Positions 36,754-47,832 of a stretch of DNA of 64,000 nt are shown one piece after another. The translations under genes were made by a program, and so were the position numbers. The DNA is from Tessaracoccus sp. OS52 (GTDB taxonomy: Bacteria > Actinomycetota > Actinomycetes > Propionibacteriales > Propionibacteriaceae). Location of the stretch: contig NZ_JAJEWM010000001.1 in the NCBI RefSeq assembly GCF_020687685.1, positions 1,302,001 to 1,366,000 of the forward strand. Direction: 5' to 3'. The notes beneath the pieces are model-generated. The model saw nothing but the letters and a program-made list of their open reading frames with translations. It did no database searches and had not been told where the DNA came from. How positions within the stretch are numbered: position 1 is the stretch's first letter; each line of letters opens with the position of its first letter.

Positions 36754-36769
36754 GTTTCACGATTGTAAC
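36754..36769 (-). promoter_or_regulatory. GlnR-type operator upstream of gltBD
   Basis: GTTAC-AATCGT-GAAAC fits the actinomycete GlnR half-site pair gTnAc-n6-GaAAc exactly. It overlaps the TACAAT hexamer. GlnR controls nitrogen assimilation genes in several actinobacteria, and gltBD is a sensible target, but no glnR gene is in the window. Confidence 0.5.
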
Positions 36770-36813
36770 TTCGGCGTCGCAGAACTGTTCCCCGGCGGGA
36801 AAGCGGCTGTAAC

Positions 36814-37446
36814 TCAGGGCTGCCGCGAGATCAGGGTGGCGTAGTCCTCCCGGAGTTCGCCGATGCTTTGACCACCCGTCCAGACCACCTGCACGAGCCG
36901 GTCGGCGCCCACTCCGAGCACCTGCGAGCCGTGATCCACCTCGTAGCCGCCCGACGGCAGCTGCTTGCCCTCCGCGACGGGGATGCCCATGTCGCCGGCG
37001 ATCCCGACGATGACGTCCAGGTCGCCAGTCAGCCCGACGAAGTCCTCGTCGATGCGCTCCAGGTAGGTCCGCAACGTCTCGGGGTCGTCCCGGGCCGGGT
37101 CGGTGGTCACCATGACGAGGGTGATCTCGTCGCCGAGTTCGCCCTCCAGGCGCCGCCTCGCTGTGGCCATGTCGGCGAGGATCCCGGGGCAGACGTCGGG
37201 GCAGTTCGTGTACCCGAAGAACAGCGCCAGGGCCTTCGTGGTGGGCGTGGTCGCGAGGCTGTACGACTCACCGAATTGGTCAGTGAGTTCGATGTCGGGC
37301 ATGGGGAATCCCCCGGTCAGCCCGGTGCCGTTGTAGCCGTCGTCGTCCTGGCCGCCCACCTCCGCGACGGGCGCCTCCCCGGGCACGCAGGCGGCCAGCG
37401 GGAGGACAGCCGCCCCGCCCAGGAACCCGCGCCGCCCGAGCCTCAC
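36814..37446 (-). CDS. Sco1/SenC-type copper chaperone lipoprotein
   Basis: The 210 residues start at the GTG that overlaps the trpA stop by 4 bases. The N-terminus reads RRGFLGGAAVLPLAAC: a twin-arginine-like RRxFL signal ending in a lipobox with Cys20, so it is probably an exported lipoprotein. The thioredoxin-like domain has the copper-binding C82PDVC86 and H172, the three Sco ligands. Sco proteins help build the CuA site of cytochrome c oxidase. It ends the trp operon, where related genomes usually carry lgt. A longer frame to 37542 lies in trpA and was rejected. Confidence 0.88.
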   Translation of the reverse strand: MRLGRRGFLGGAAVLPLAACVPGEAPVAEVGGQDDDGYNGTGLTGGFPMPDIELTDQFGESYSLATTPTTKALALFFGYTNCPDVCPGILADMATARRRLEGELGDEITLVMVTTDPARDDPETLRTYLERIDEDFVGLTGDLDVIVGIAGDMGIPVAEGKQLPSGGYEVDHGSQVLGVGADRLVQVVWTGGQSIGELREDYATLISRQP

Positions 37447-38281
37447 TCGCGCCCCTTCCGCACACCTTCGGCCAGCTGGGAGACCAGCCCCCGCAGCCGG
37501 TCCAGGTCCCCTGGCATGTCGGCGCCGTCGGAGGCCAGGCACTTCAGCAGCGCGGAGCCGACGATCACGGCGTCGGCGTACCCGGCAACCTCGGCGGCCT
37601 GCTCGGCGTTGGACACGCCCAGCCCGATGCCCACCGGCAGCCCGGAGTCCGCCGCCCGGGCCCGGGCGGCGATGACCGGGGCGGCATCGGAGGTCTGGGT
37701 GCGCGTCCCGGTGACCCCCATCACGCTGGTGGCGTACACCCAGCCGCGACAGGCGGCCATGGTCATGGCGATCCGCTCGTCGCTTGAGGAGGGTGCGATC
37801 AGGAAGATGCGGTCCAGGCCGTGGGCGTCGCTGGCCGCCATCCAGGCCTCTGCCTGGTCCGGCGTCAGGTCCGGGGTGACCACCCCGGCACCCCCGGCCG
37901 CGGCGAGGTCGCGTGCGAACCTGTCCGGTCCGTACTGCTCGACGATGTTCCAGTACGTCATGACGACGGCGGTCCGTCCGGCGTCGGCGACCGCCTCGGC
38001 GGCCCTGAACGCATCCCGGGTCCGGACACCGCGGCGAAGCGCCTTGGTGGTGGCGTGCTGGATGACCTCACCGTCGAGGACCGGGTCGCTGTAGGGCATG
38101 CCGATCTCGACGACGTCGGCACCTTCGCCACCCTCGGTGAGGGCGCGGAAGGCCGTGACGCTGTCGTCGACGGAGGGGTAGCCCAGCGGGAGGTAGGCGA
38201 TCAGGGCGGCGCGCCCCTCGTCCGCAGCAGCGGCGAGCACCCTCCCCGAGATCCCGAGCCTGGCGACGTCGGAGAACTTGC

Positions 38282-38285
<4 letters not shown>
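37443..38285 (-). CDS. trpA: tryptophan synthase alpha subunit
   Basis: TrpA cleaves indole-3-glycerol phosphate to indole. The 280-residue barrel has the catalytic Glu/Asp region [18 protein letters not shown] and the phosphate loop [15 protein letters not shown]. It overlaps trpB by 4 bases and Sco1 by 4 bases, and is part of the trp operon. Confidence 0.97.
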
Positions 38286-39520
<1,235 letters not shown>

Positions 39521-39530
39521 GCGCTACAGC

Positions 39531-40574
39531 CTAGTCGGCCTTCGCAGTACCCGGACGCTGCGCCCGGTCCACGACCTCCGCCACCACGCCTTCCTCGGTG
39601 TTCCTGGCGCCGACGACGACGGAGTCGGATTCCTTGTGGGTTCCGTGCGACTTCCCGATGGGCAGGAAGTGCATGATGGCGACGACAACGCCTCCCCAGA
39701 CCAGACCCAGGACCATCGAGCAGAGCGTGTTGATCAGCCACGCGAGCGCCCCGCCCACCGCAGGGACTCCGGAGACGAGGCCCTCCAGCGAATGCACGAG
39801 TTCATAGGGGGCGTGCCAGCCGAGCGTGTCCAGACCGGCCAGGATGATGTGGCCACCCACCCACAGCATCGCGAATACGCCGACGATGGAGATCACCTTA
39901 AGCACCACGGGCATGGCGGCCACAAGCCCGCGGCCGATGGCCTGGGAGCGCTCGGACTCGCGCTTGGTCATCGCCAGCCCCATGTCGTCCATCTTCACGA
40001 TGAGCGCGACCGCACCGTAGACCAGCACGGTGATTCCCAGTGCGACCAGGACCAGGATGATGGCCCGCGAGAGCAGGGGCTCGTCGGCCACCTCGTTCAG
40101 CGAGATCACCATGATCTCGGCGCTGAGGATGAAGTCTGTGGTGATTGCCCCGGAGACCACCTTCTTCTCCGCGTCGGCACCCTTGACCAGGGCAGGCGCA
40201 GCCTTGTCCGGCTCGTGCCCGGTGATGAACTCCCAGATCTTCTCGGCGCCCTCGTAGCACAGGTAGGTGCCGCCCAGCATCAGCAACGGCGTCAGCAGCC
40301 AGGGCAGGAACTGGCTCAGCAGCAGGATGGCGGGGAGGATGAAGACCAGCTTGTTGCGGACGGAGCCGACGGCGATCTTGCGGATGATGGGTAGTTCCCG
40401 GCTGGGGTCAACCCCGGACACGAAGCGCGGTGTGACCGCCGCGTCGTCGATCACCACGCCGGCCGCCTTTGAACTCGCCTTGACCGCCGCAGCGGCCACG
40501 TCGTCGACGCTGGCGGCCGCCAGGCGTGCGAGCGCCGCGATGTCGTCGAGCAGTGCTGCCAGTCCGCCGGCCAT
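39531..40574 (-). CDS. DUF808 family membrane protein (YedI-like)
   Basis: The 347 residues begin MAGGLAALLDDIAALARLAAASVDDVAAAAVKASSKAAGVVIDDAAVTPRFVSG when read along the N-terminus, a hallmark of DUF808/YedI proteins, followed by several membrane helices. The function of the family is unknown. It is inserted between trpC (3 bases upstream) and trpB (10 bases downstream), within one operon. No link to tryptophan is known to me; the placement may only borrow the promoter. Confidence 0.85.
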   Translation of the reverse strand: MAGGLAALLDDIAALARLAAASVDDVAAAAVKASSKAAGVVIDDAAVTPRFVSGVDPSRELPIIRKIAVGSVRNKLVFILPAILLLSQFLPWLLTPLLMLGGTYLCYEGAEKIWEFITGHEPDKAAPALVKGADAEKKVVSGAITTDFILSAEIMVISLNEVADEPLLSRAIILVLVALGITVLVYGAVALIVKMDDMGLAMTKRESERSQAIGRGLVAAMPVVLKVISIVGVFAMLWVGGHIILAGLDTLGWHAPYELVHSLEGLVSGVPAVGGALAWLINTLCSMVLGLVWGGVVVAIMHFLPIGKSHGTHKESDSVVVGARNTEEGVVAEVVDRAQRPGTAKAD

Positions 40575-40577
40575 GAG

Positions 40578-41357
40578 TTACCCCTTCATCATCTCCGCAA
40601 CGGCTTCGGAGGGCGACCCGTGTTTCACGAGTGCTTCACCCACCAGCACCACGTCGGCTCCCTCGGAAGCGACGCGGGCAGCGTCTGCAGCAGAAAGAAT
40701 GCCAGACTCCGCAACCTTCACGGCGTTGCCGCCGATCCGGCCCGCCAGCCGACCGAAGGTGGCCAGGTCCACATCGAGGGTCTTGAGGTTGCGGTTGTTC
40801 ACGCCGATCAGCTCGGCACCCGCCTCCAGCGCCCGGTCCACCTCGGCCTCGGTGTGGGTCTCGACCAGCGCGGTCAGGCCCAGCTCGTCTGCCAGGTGGA
40901 GGAAGCGGGCCAGTTCGCTGTCGTCCAGCGCGGCGACGATGAGCAGGACCAGGTCCGCCCCGTGTGCCCGGGCCTCGAAGAACTGGTACTCGTCCACCAT
41001 GAAGTCCTTGCGCAGCACCGGGATCTCCACGCGGGCCCGGACGGCGTCGAGGTCGGCCAGGGTTCCGTTGAAGCGGTGCCGCTCGGTGAGCACCGAGATG
41101 GCCGCCGCACCGCCGTCGGCGTAGGCGGCCGCGAGCGCGGCCGGGTTCACGATCTCGGCCAGATCGCCCTTCGACGGGGAGCGCCGCTTCACCTCCGCGA
41201 TCACGGCCAGCTCCGGCGCCCGGAACCGCGCCATGGGCGACAGGGCCGCTGGCGCCTCCACGGCCGCGCGCTCCACGAAGAACATCGGCGTCGCAGCCTT
41301 GCGCTCGGCCAGGTCCGCGCGGACGCCTTCGATGATGGAGTCGAGGACGGTGCTCAT
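40578..41357 (-). CDS. trpC: indole-3-glycerol phosphate synthase
   Basis: TrpC closes the indole ring. The 259 residues from the ATG at 41357 show the catalytic motifs AEVKRRSPSKGD, VLRKDFMVDEYQ, GVNNRNLKT and VAESGI. The start overlaps the stop of the HGxxPAAW gene by one base. A longer frame up to 41672 is a shadow and was rejected. Confidence 0.97.
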   Translation of the reverse strand: MSTVLDSIIEGVRADLAERKAATPMFFVERAAVEAPAALSPMARFRAPELAVIAEVKRRSPSKGDLAEIVNPAALAAAYADGGAAAISVLTERHRFNGTLADLDAVRARVEIPVLRKDFMVDEYQFFEARAHGADLVLLIVAALDDSELARFLHLADELGLTALVETHTEAEVDRALEAGAELIGVNNRNLKTLDVDLATFGRLAGRIGGNAVKVAESGILSAADAARVASEGADVVLVGEALVKHGSPSEAVAEMMKG

Positions 41358-41563
41358 CAGGGCTGGCCGAGGCCCATGGCCTTCATGACCATCGTGACGA
41401 CCGCAGCGATCAGCAGGATTGCAGCGCCGATCACCACCACGGTCCAGTTCGGGCCCAGCACCGAGCCGACGGCAGCGATGGTGAAGCCCACGGCACCGAG
41501 CACCGATCCCGTCCAGGCGGCGGGGCTGCGTCCGTGGTGGTAGTACTTCGGGGTCCGTGCCAT
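41357..41563 (-). CDS. HGxxPAAW family small membrane protein
   Basis: The 68-residue protein has the signature HHGRSPAAWTGS near the N-terminus and two hydrophobic helices. This family is restricted to actinobacteria and is usually encoded between trpE and trpC, as here. Function unknown. It lies 39 bases after the TIGR02234 gene and overlaps trpC by one base. Confidence 0.88.
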   Translation of the reverse strand: MARTPKYYHHGRSPAAWTGSVLGAVGFTIAAVGSVLGPNWTVVVIGAAILLIAAVVTMVMKAMGLGQP

Positions 41564-41602
41564 GGGTGGGCCTTTCTGTCCAAGTCAGTCCTGCGGCAGA
41601 GA

Positions 41603-42016
41603 TTAGCGCGGATCGTCTCCGGGAACCACGTCCGGCGCCGTCGGGTCCTCCCCGGCGTCGAACTGCTTCCACTGGTCCCGGGGTGCATCCCGGGGCCCGG
41701 ATCCCGCCCGGACCGGCCAGTCAGGACCCCAGCGCGCGGCAGCCACCCCGCCGACCACCAGCAGCGCTGCCGGCAGGACGAGGAACCATCCCGAACCGCC
41801 CTGGACGGCACCGAGCAAGCCGGCGCCGACCCCCAGCAGCACCAGCAGGATCCCCATTGTCCGCAGGCCCTGCCCGCGCAGCATCAGCATGAGGAAGGCG
41901 CCGGCGGCCGCCGCCCAACCGATCGCGACTCCCCCGCCGGCTGACAGCACGTTCGCCACGATGACCAGGCCGAGCGCCCCGACCGCCAGGACGGCCAGAG
42001 CCAGTGGCCGCTTCAC
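41603..42016 (-). CDS. Trp operon-associated membrane protein (TIGR02234)
   Basis: The 137 residues start at a GTG that overlaps the trpE stop by 4 bases. About three to four hydrophobic helices run from LALAVLAVGALGLVIVA on. A hydrophilic acidic tail (QWKQFDAGEDPTAPDV) ends it. It matches the conserved trp-region membrane protein of actinobacteria by position and topology. Function unknown. A longer frame to 42082 was rejected as overlapping trpE. Confidence 0.78.
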   Translation of the reverse strand: MKRPLALAVLAVGALGLVIVANVLSAGGGVAIGWAAAAGAFLMLMLRGQGLRTMGILLVLLGVGAGLLGAVQGGSGWFLVLPAALLVVGGVAAARWGPDWPVRAGSGPRDAPRDQWKQFDAGEDPTAPDVVPGDDPR

Positions 42017-43500
42017 TGCCGCTGACCAGACGCTGCCGCGCGCCCCAGCGCGGCAATGACCGCAGCCGCCTTGTGGCTGCACTCCGCGTCCTCGGTCTCC
42101 GGCACCGAGTCCGCGACGATCCCGGCGCCGGCCTGGACGTGGGCCACGCCGTCGGCCAGCACGGCGGTCCGGATGGCGATGGCGACGTCGGAGTTGCCCG
42201 CCAGGTCGAAGTAGCCGACGACGCCGCCGTAGAGCCCGCGACGGGAGGTCTCCAGCTTGTCGATGATCTCCATCGCCCGGACCTTCGGGGCCCCCGAGAG
42301 GGTTCCGGCCGGGAAGCAGGCCAGCGTCGCCTCCAGGGCTGTCCGCCCTTCCGCGAGCTCGCCGCTCACGGCTGCCTCCAGGTGCATGATGTGGCTGTAG
42401 CGGTGGATGTTCATGAACTCGTGCACTGTGACCGTGCCGGGCTTGCTGATCCGGCCCAGATCATTGCGGCCGAGGTCCACCAGCATCAGGTGCTCGGCCT
42501 TCTCCTTCGGGTCCGCGAGCAGCTCGGCGGCCAGGGCCTGGTCCTCGGCGTCGGTCCGGCCGCGGGGCCTGGAGCCGGCGATGGGGCGGGTGGTGGCCAC
42601 GCCGTCGCTGACGGTTACGAGGGCCTCCGGGCTGGAGCCGACGATGTCGAACCCGTCCAGCCGCAGCAGGTACAGATACGGGCTGGGGTTGGTCAGCCGC
42701 AGGCTCCGGTAGACGTCCAGGGCGTCGGCCGAGCTGGACACGTCGAACCGCTGCGAGACGACGATCTGGAACGCCTCGCCGGCCCGGATCTCCTCCTTGG
42801 CGGCCTCCACCGCCGCGCGGTACTCCTCGCTGCTGCGCTGGCGGCGGACCTCCAGCGGCATGGGCTCGCGGGCCAGCGGCACCAGGGGGGTGCGGGGCTG
42901 GCGCAACGTCTCCGCCATCGCCTCCACCGCCGCGACGGCGTCGGCATGGGCCCGCTCGAGGCCGTCGGGACCGCCGTCGAAGTTGATGGCGTTGGCGATC
43001 AGCCAGACCTCGCTGGTGTGGTGGTCGTAGACGGCGAGCTCTGAGGTGAGCATCATGACCAGTTCGGGCAACCGGAGGTCGTCCGGGTTCTCGTCCGGGA
43101 TCGCCTCCAGGCGGCGCACGACGTCGTAGCCGAGGTATCCGACCAGTCCGGCATGGAAGGGCGGCAGTCCGGGCGTGCCAGGGGTGGCCAGTTCGCTCAG
43201 CGTCTCCTTCAGGACGGCCAGCGGGTCACCGTCGCCGATTCCCACCAGTTCCCGGCCCACCCACTTTGCCCGCCCGTCCACCTCGGTGAGCGTGGCCGCG
43301 GTGCGCACCCCGACGAACGAGTAGCGAGACCACACCCCTGCGTCCGCCGACTCGAACAGAAAGGTGCCCTGCCGGTTCCCGCACAGGGCGTGGTAGAGCC
43401 CGACGGGGGTGATGTCGTCGGCCACCAGGCGGGCGTGCACCGAGATCACCCGCCGGTCAGCCGCGAGTTCGCGGAACTCCTCCAGGGAGGGGGTGATCAT
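42013..43500 (-). CDS. trpE: anthranilate synthase component I
   Basis: TrpE makes anthranilate from chorismate using ammonia from TrpG. The 495 residues show the chorismate-binding signature ([41 protein letters not shown]) and the Trp-inhibition region FLFESADAG with NPSPYLYLL. The ATG at 43500 overlaps the hisI stop by 4 bases. trpG and trpD are not in the window. A longer frame up to 44331 spans hisI in another frame and was rejected. Confidence 0.97.
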   Translation of the reverse strand: MITPSLEEFRELAADRRVISVHARLVADDITPVGLYHALCGNRQGTFLFESADAGVWSRYSFVGVRTAATLTEVDGRAKWVGRELVGIGDGDPLAVLKETLSELATPGTPGLPPFHAGLVGYLGYDVVRRLEAIPDENPDDLRLPELVMMLTSELAVYDHHTSEVWLIANAINFDGGPDGLERAHADAVAAVEAMAETLRQPRTPLVPLAREPMPLEVRRQRSSEEYRAAVEAAKEEIRAGEAFQIVVSQRFDVSSSADALDVYRSLRLTNPSPYLYLLRLDGFDIVGSSPEALVTVSDGVATTRPIAGSRPRGRTDAEDQALAAELLADPKEKAEHLMLVDLGRNDLGRISKPGTVTVHEFMNIHRYSHIMHLEAAVSGELAEGRTALEATLACFPAGTLSGAPKVRAMEIIDKLETSRRGLYGGVVGYFDLAGNSDVAIAIRTAVLADGVAHVQAGAGIVADSVPETEDAECSHKAAAVIAALGRAAASGQRQ

Positions 43501-43847
43501 GCCTCGGCACCGTCCACGGGCCCGAGCACCTCGGTGAAGAAGCAGGTCCGGTTGCCGGTGTGGCACGCCACCCCGGTCTGGTTCACCTTGAGCAGCACCG
43601 TGTCGCCGTCGCAGTCGAGCGCGACGGAGACCACCTGCTGGATGTTGCCCGACGTCTCGCCCTTGACCCAGTACTCCTGCCGGCTGCGCGACCAGTAGGT
43701 CGCCTTCCGCGTGACCAGCGTGCGCTGGAGCGCCTCGGCATCCATCCAAGCCAGCATGAGCACCTCTCCGGTAAGGGCATCCTGCGCGATGGCCGGCGCC
43801 AGGCCGTCGGGGCCGAGCGTGAGTTCGAGGTCGAAAGTGGGTTCCAT
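43497..43847 (-). CDS. hisI: phosphoribosyl-AMP cyclohydrolase
   Basis: The enzyme opens the adenine ring in histidine synthesis. The 116 residues show [34 protein letters not shown], with the Asp and Cys ligands of the metal sites. It is the stand-alone HisI form without HisE. The ATG at 43847 has CACAAT 7 bases upstream and no ribosome-binding site, suggesting a leaderless start. It heads the trpE operon and overlaps trpE by 4 bases, tying histidine and tryptophan synthesis in one transcript. Confidence 0.96.
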   Translation of the reverse strand: MEPTFDLELTLGPDGLAPAIAQDALTGEVLMLAWMDAEALQRTLVTRKATYWSRSRQEYWVKGETSGNIQQVVSVALDCDGDTVLLKVNQTGVACHTGNRTCFFTEVLGPVDGAEA

Positions 43848-43854
43848 GCGGGCA

Positions 43855-43872
43855 ATTGTGCCCCAATAGGAT
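43855..43872. promoter_or_regulatory. divergent leaderless promoters, hisI and TIGR03085 gene
   Basis: Only 32 bases separate the two start codons. On the minus strand CACAAT (43855-43860) lies 7 bases before the hisI ATG. On the plus strand TAGGAT (43867-43872) lies 7 bases before the ATG at 43880. No ribosome-binding site is present for either, so both transcripts probably start at the codon, and the two -35 regions must lie over the opposite gene. Confidence 0.6.
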
Positions 43873-43879
43873 TGGTGCC

Positions 43880-44491
43880 ATGAGTCTCGCCCACCGCATG
43901 CGCCAATCCATCTGCGACACGTTCGAGAAGGTGGGTGCCCTGGCGCCCACCAATTGCGAGGGCTGGCAGGCCCAGGACCTGGCCGCCCACCTGTGGGTGC
44001 GCGACCGCCGCCCCGACACGCTGCCCGGCATCGGGTTGAAGGCCTTCGCGGGGCACACCGAGCGGATCCAGCGCGACAAGCTGCACGAACTGGGCTTCAA
44101 GAGGCTGGTCGACGACGTCCGCAACCCACCTCTGCCCGTGAGACTGCTCGGGGACCTCGGCAACGGCTCCGAGTACGCCATCCACCTCTTCGACGTGGCG
44201 CGCCCGAACGGGATCGAAGTGGAACTCAGCGAGGCCGATGAGCGCGCACTGCTGCCCTCCGTGCGGATGTTCAGCCGAAAGGCCGCCGCGGAGTTCGGTG
44301 GCCGGCTCGTGGTCACGCCGAGCGTCGGCACGAGCTTCGCCCAAGGCAGCGGGACCAGGCCGGTGCACCTGAGCGGTGCACCGTCGGAGATCCTCTACTT
44401 CTGCTCGGGCCGGGTCGACCACGCCGACGTCGAACTCACGGGCGAGACGGAGACGGTGGAGGCGCTCCGGTCCTCGATCCGGGGATTGTGA
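43880..44491 (+). CDS. TIGR03085 family metal-binding protein
   Basis: The 203 residues from the ATG at 43880 read [15 protein letters not shown], then [30 protein letters not shown], which is the TIGR03085 signature. The fold is the DinB/mycothiol-dependent maleylpyruvate isomerase type, with the AHL His as a likely metal ligand. The function is unknown. The gene is single, divergent from hisI, and its stop lies 3 bases from that of gatB. Confidence 0.88.
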   Translation: MSLAHRMRQSICDTFEKVGALAPTNCEGWQAQDLAAHLWVRDRRPDTLPGIGLKAFAGHTERIQRDKLHELGFKRLVDDVRNPPLPVRLLGDLGNGSEYAIHLFDVARPNGIEVELSEADERALLPSVRMFSRKAAAEFGGRLVVTPSVGTSFAQGSGTRPVHLSGAPSEILYFCSGRVDHADVELTGETETVEALRSSIRGL

Positions 44492-44494
44492 GGC

Positions 44495-45982
44495 TCAGCC
44501 GAGTTTCTCCATGATCAGCTCGCGGACGCGAGCGGCGTCGGCAGAACCGCGCATGGCCTTCATCACCTGGCCGATGAGGGCGCCGGCGGCCTGGTGCTTG
44601 CCGTCGCGCACCTTGGCCGCAACGTCGGGGTTGGCCGCGATGACGTCGTCCACCGCAGCAGACAGCGCGCCGTCGTCGGAGACCACCTGGAGGCCCCGCT
44701 GCTGCACCACCTGGTCCGGGCTGCCCTCGCCGGCGAGCACGCCGTCGAACACCGAGCGGGCCAGCTTGTCGGTGAGCTTGCCGTCGTCGACCATCCGCTG
44801 CACCTGCGCCACCTGCTCCGGAGTGATCGTGAGCTCGTCCACGCCGACGCCGGCCTCGTTGGCCCGCCGGGCCAGCTCGGTCCCCCACCATTTCCGTGCC
44901 GCCTGGGGCGAGGCCCCTGCCGCGACGGTGTCCTCCACCAGCACCAGAGCACCGAGGTTGACCAGGGTGTTCATGGCGATCTCGTCGAAGCCCCACTCCG
45001 CCGCCAGGCGCCTGCGACGCTCCGCGGGCGGCTCGGGCAGCGTGGCCCGGAGTTCCTCCACCCATTCCGCCGACGGTGCCACTGGCACCAGGTCCGGCTC
45101 CGCGAAGTAGCGGTAGTCGTCGGCGTCGGACTTGGGGCGGCCGGGGCTGGTGGTGCCGGTGGCCTCGTCGAAGTGGCGCGTCTCCTGGACCACCGTGCCG
45201 CCCGCGGCCAGGACCGCCGCCTGCCGCTGCATCTCGTAGCGCACCGCCCGCTCCACCGAACGCAGGGAGTTGACATTCTTGGTCTCCGTGCGGGTCCCCA
45301 GTCCCGCCGCTCCCCTCGGCGCGAGCGAGAGGTTCGCGTCGCAGCGCAGCGAACCCTGCTCCATGCGCACGTCGGACACGCCCAGGGAACGCATCAGTTC
45401 GCGCAGGTGCGCCACATAGGCCTTGGCGACGGCGGGCGCCTTCGCCCCGGTCCCGAGCACCGGGCGGGTGACGATCTCGATGAGCGGGGTGCCGGCGCGG
45501 TTGTAGTCGATGAGCGAGTACTCCGCACCGTGGATGCGGCCCGCGCCCCCGACGTGGGTCAGCTTGCCCGCGTCCTCCTCCATGTGGGCGCGCTCGATCT
45601 CGATTCGCACCACCTCGCCGTCGACCTCGATCTCCACCCAGCCGTCATGGGCGATCGGTTCGTCGTACTGGGAGGTCTGGAAGTTCTTGGTCATGTCCGG
45701 GTAGAAGTAGTTCTTCCGGGCGAACCGGCCCCAGGGGGCGATCCGGCAGTTCAGGGCAAGACCGATGCGGATGGCGCTCTCGACGGCCTTGGCGTTGACC
45801 ACCGGCAGCGCGCCCGGCAGGCCGAGGCACACCGGGCAGGTGTTGGAGTTGGGCTCGTCGCCGAACGCGGTCGAGCAGCCGCAGAACATCTTGGACAACG
45901 TGTTCAGTTCCACATGCACCTCGAGCCCCAGCGCCGGGTCATAGGCCTCGAGGACTTCGTCGTAGTCCAGGATCTCGGTCAT
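44495..45982 (-). CDS. gatB: aspartyl/glutamyl-tRNA amidotransferase subunit B
   Basis: GatB binds misacylated Glu-tRNA(Gln) or Asp-tRNA(Asn) and activates it for amidation. The 495 residues from the ATG at 45982 have the zinc cysteines in FCGC and CPVC near 36-57, the conserved YFYPDM-type segment ([18 protein letters not shown]) and a C-terminal YqeY-like tail. The start shares a base with the gatA stop. A longer frame to 46042 was rejected. Confidence 0.97.
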   Translation of the reverse strand: MTEILDYDEVLEAYDPALGLEVHVELNTLSKMFCGCSTAFGDEPNSNTCPVCLGLPGALPVVNAKAVESAIRIGLALNCRIAPWGRFARKNYFYPDMTKNFQTSQYDEPIAHDGWVEIEVDGEVVRIEIERAHMEEDAGKLTHVGGAGRIHGAEYSLIDYNRAGTPLIEIVTRPVLGTGAKAPAVAKAYVAHLRELMRSLGVSDVRMEQGSLRCDANLSLAPRGAAGLGTRTETKNVNSLRSVERAVRYEMQRQAAVLAAGGTVVQETRHFDEATGTTSPGRPKSDADDYRYFAEPDLVPVAPSAEWVEELRATLPEPPAERRRRLAAEWGFDEIAMNTLVNLGALVLVEDTVAAGASPQAARKWWGTELARRANEAGVGVDELTITPEQVAQVQRMVDDGKLTDKLARSVFDGVLAGEGSPDQVVQQRGLQVVSDDGALSAAVDDVIAANPDVAAKVRDGKHQAAGALIGQVMKAMRGSADAARVRELIMEKLG

Positions 45983-47499
45983 CACAGCACCGCCAACGTG
46001 TCGGCCAGCGGGTTCATGCGGTGCAGCATCGGCGCTCCCCATCGTTGTTCGAGCGTCGCCTCGAGGAAGCCACCGACGCGGTAGAGGCGGTCATCGGCCA
46101 TGGGCGGCGCGATGACCTGGAGGCCGACGGGCAACCCCTCCTCGGAGGTGCCCACCGGGAACGACGCCGACGCGTTGCCGGCCAGGTTGGACGGGATGGT
46201 GCACAGATCCGCCTTGTACATGGCCAACGGGTCGCTCATCCGCTCCCCCAGCCGGAATGCGACGGTGGGCGTCGTGGGCGAGACCAGCACGTCGCAGCTG
46301 GCGAAGGCGGCCTCGAAGTCCCGTGCCACGAGGGTGCGGACCTTCTGGGCCGAGCCGTAGTACTGGTCCTGGTAACCGCTGGACAGGGCGTAGGTGCCGA
46401 TGATCAGGCGGCGCTTGGCCTCCCGCCCGAACCCCTCGCCCCGCGTGATGGACATGACCTCCTCGACGCCGCGGGTGCCGTCGTCGCCCAGCCGCAGTCC
46501 GTAGCGCATCGCGTCGAACCGGGCGAGGTTGCTGGAGAGCTCCGAGGGCATGATCAGGTAGTAGGCGCTGAGCGCGTACTCGAAGTTGGGGCAGGACACC
46601 TCGACCACCTCGGCACCCCCCTCGCGCAGCAGCTCGACCGCCTCGTGGAAGCGGTCCTCGACGCCGGCCTCGTAGCCTTCCCCGCCGAACTCCTTGACCA
46701 CTCCGACGCGCAGCCCCTTGACCTCACCCCTGCGGGCGGCCTCGGCCAGCCCCGGGAGCGGGGACGCGATGGAGGTGGAGTCACGGGGGTCGTGCCCGCC
46801 GATGGTCTGGTGCAGCAGGGCGGCGTCCAGGACGGTGCGGGCGACAGGGCCCGGCTGGTCCAGGCTGGAGGCCATCGCGACCACGCCGTAGCGGGACACG
46901 CCGCCGTAGGTGGGCTTGATGCCGACGGTGCCGGTCACCGCACCGGGCTGCCGGATCGAGCCGCCCGTGTCCGATCCCACCGCCAGCGGGGCCAGGAAGC
47001 CAGCGACAGCGGCCGACGAGCCACCGCCGGAGCCACCGGGGATCCGCTCGAGGTCCCAGGGATTGCGGGTCGGCCCGAAGGCCGAGGTCTCCGTCGAGGA
47101 GCCCATCGCGAACTCGTCCATGTTCGTCTTGCCGAGGATCACCAGCCCCGCCTCGCGGAGCCTGGTGACCACGGTGGCGTCGTAGGGCGGGATCCAGCCC
47201 TCGAGCATCCGGGAGCCGCAGGTGGTGGGCTGCCCGATTGTGCAGAAGTTGTCCTTGACCGCGATCGGGACGCCGGCCAGGGGTGCGAGGTCGGCGCCCG
47301 AGGCGCGGGCGTCGTCGACGGCGCGGGCGGCCGCGAGCGCACCGTCGGCGTCCACGTGCAGGAAGGCGTTCAGGGTGGGGTTGAGGGCCTCGATCTGCTC
47401 CAGGTGCAGCCTCGTCAACTCGGCAGAGGTGACCTCGCCGTCGGCGATCAGGCCGGCCAGTTCATGGGCCGGGCGGGTCAGGAGGGTGGTGTCGGTCAT
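45982..47499 (-). CDS. gatA: aspartyl/glutamyl-tRNA amidotransferase subunit A
   Basis: GatA is the glutaminase of the GatCAB complex. The 505 residues show the amidase Ser-cisSer-Lys triad: Lys in AVKDNFCT and the serines in [12 protein letters not shown]. Standard length. One-base overlaps with gatC and gatB give tight coupling. Confidence 0.97.
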   Translation of the reverse strand: MTDTTLLTRPAHELAGLIADGEVTSAELTRLHLEQIEALNPTLNAFLHVDADGALAAARAVDDARASGADLAPLAGVPIAVKDNFCTIGQPTTCGSRMLEGWIPPYDATVVTRLREAGLVILGKTNMDEFAMGSSTETSAFGPTRNPWDLERIPGGSGGGSSAAVAGFLAPLAVGSDTGGSIRQPGAVTGTVGIKPTYGGVSRYGVVAMASSLDQPGPVARTVLDAALLHQTIGGHDPRDSTSIASPLPGLAEAARRGEVKGLRVGVVKEFGGEGYEAGVEDRFHEAVELLREGGAEVVEVSCPNFEYALSAYYLIMPSELSSNLARFDAMRYGLRLGDDGTRGVEEVMSITRGEGFGREAKRRLIIGTYALSSGYQDQYYGSAQKVRTLVARDFEAAFASCDVLVSPTTPTVAFRLGERMSDPLAMYKADLCTIPSNLAGNASASFPVGTSEEGLPVGLQVIAPPMADDRLYRVGGFLEATLEQRWGAPMLHRMNPLADTLAVL

Positions 47500-47792
47500 C
47501 AGTCCTCGCTCAGGATCTGGGGAACGCGGAAGCGGCCGTCCTCGGCGGCCGGGGCACCGGAGAGGGCCTCGGCGGTGGTCAGGGAGGGCTGGACGACGTC
47601 GGGGCGGGTGACGTTCACCAGGGGCAGGGCGTGGGTCATCAGCGGCACGTCAGGGCCGGCCACCTCAGCCACCTGGTGTACGGAGGTCAGGATCACGTCC
47701 AGCTCTGGCGCGAGTTCGGCGCACTCCTGCTCGGTGAGCTGGATGCGCGCGAGACCCGCGAGCCGGGCGACCTCTTCTGGGGTCAACGCCAC
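47499..47792 (-). CDS. gatC: aspartyl/glutamyl-tRNA amidotransferase subunit C
   Basis: GatC stabilises the GatA-GatB interface. The 97 residues from the GTG at 47792 begin [22 protein letters not shown], the family pattern. AAGGAG lies upstream, and a TAGGAT hexamer at 47827-47832 is a candidate promoter for gatCAB. A frame extending to 47846 was rejected because the GTG has the ribosome-binding site. Confidence 0.95.
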   Translation of the reverse strand: MALTPEEVARLAGLARIQLTEQECAELAPELDVILTSVHQVAEVAGPDVPLMTHALPLVNVTRPDVVQPSLTTAEALSGAPAAEDGRFRVPQILSED

Positions 47793-47826
47793 GGTCGATC
47801 TCCTTGCGTGTTCGGGATTCCGCCCC

Positions 47827-47832
47827 ATCCTA
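47827..47832 (-). promoter_or_regulatory. candidate -10 element of gatCAB
   Basis: TAGGAT lies 34 bases before the gatC GTG and overlaps the end of the upstream membrane-protein gene. The transcript would have a short leader with AAGGAG. Confidence 0.4.

Noticed and set aside
41604..43500. trp attenuator before trpE
   Set aside because: trpE starts inside hisI (4-base overlap), so no leader region exists. Regulation, if any, acts at the hisI promoter.
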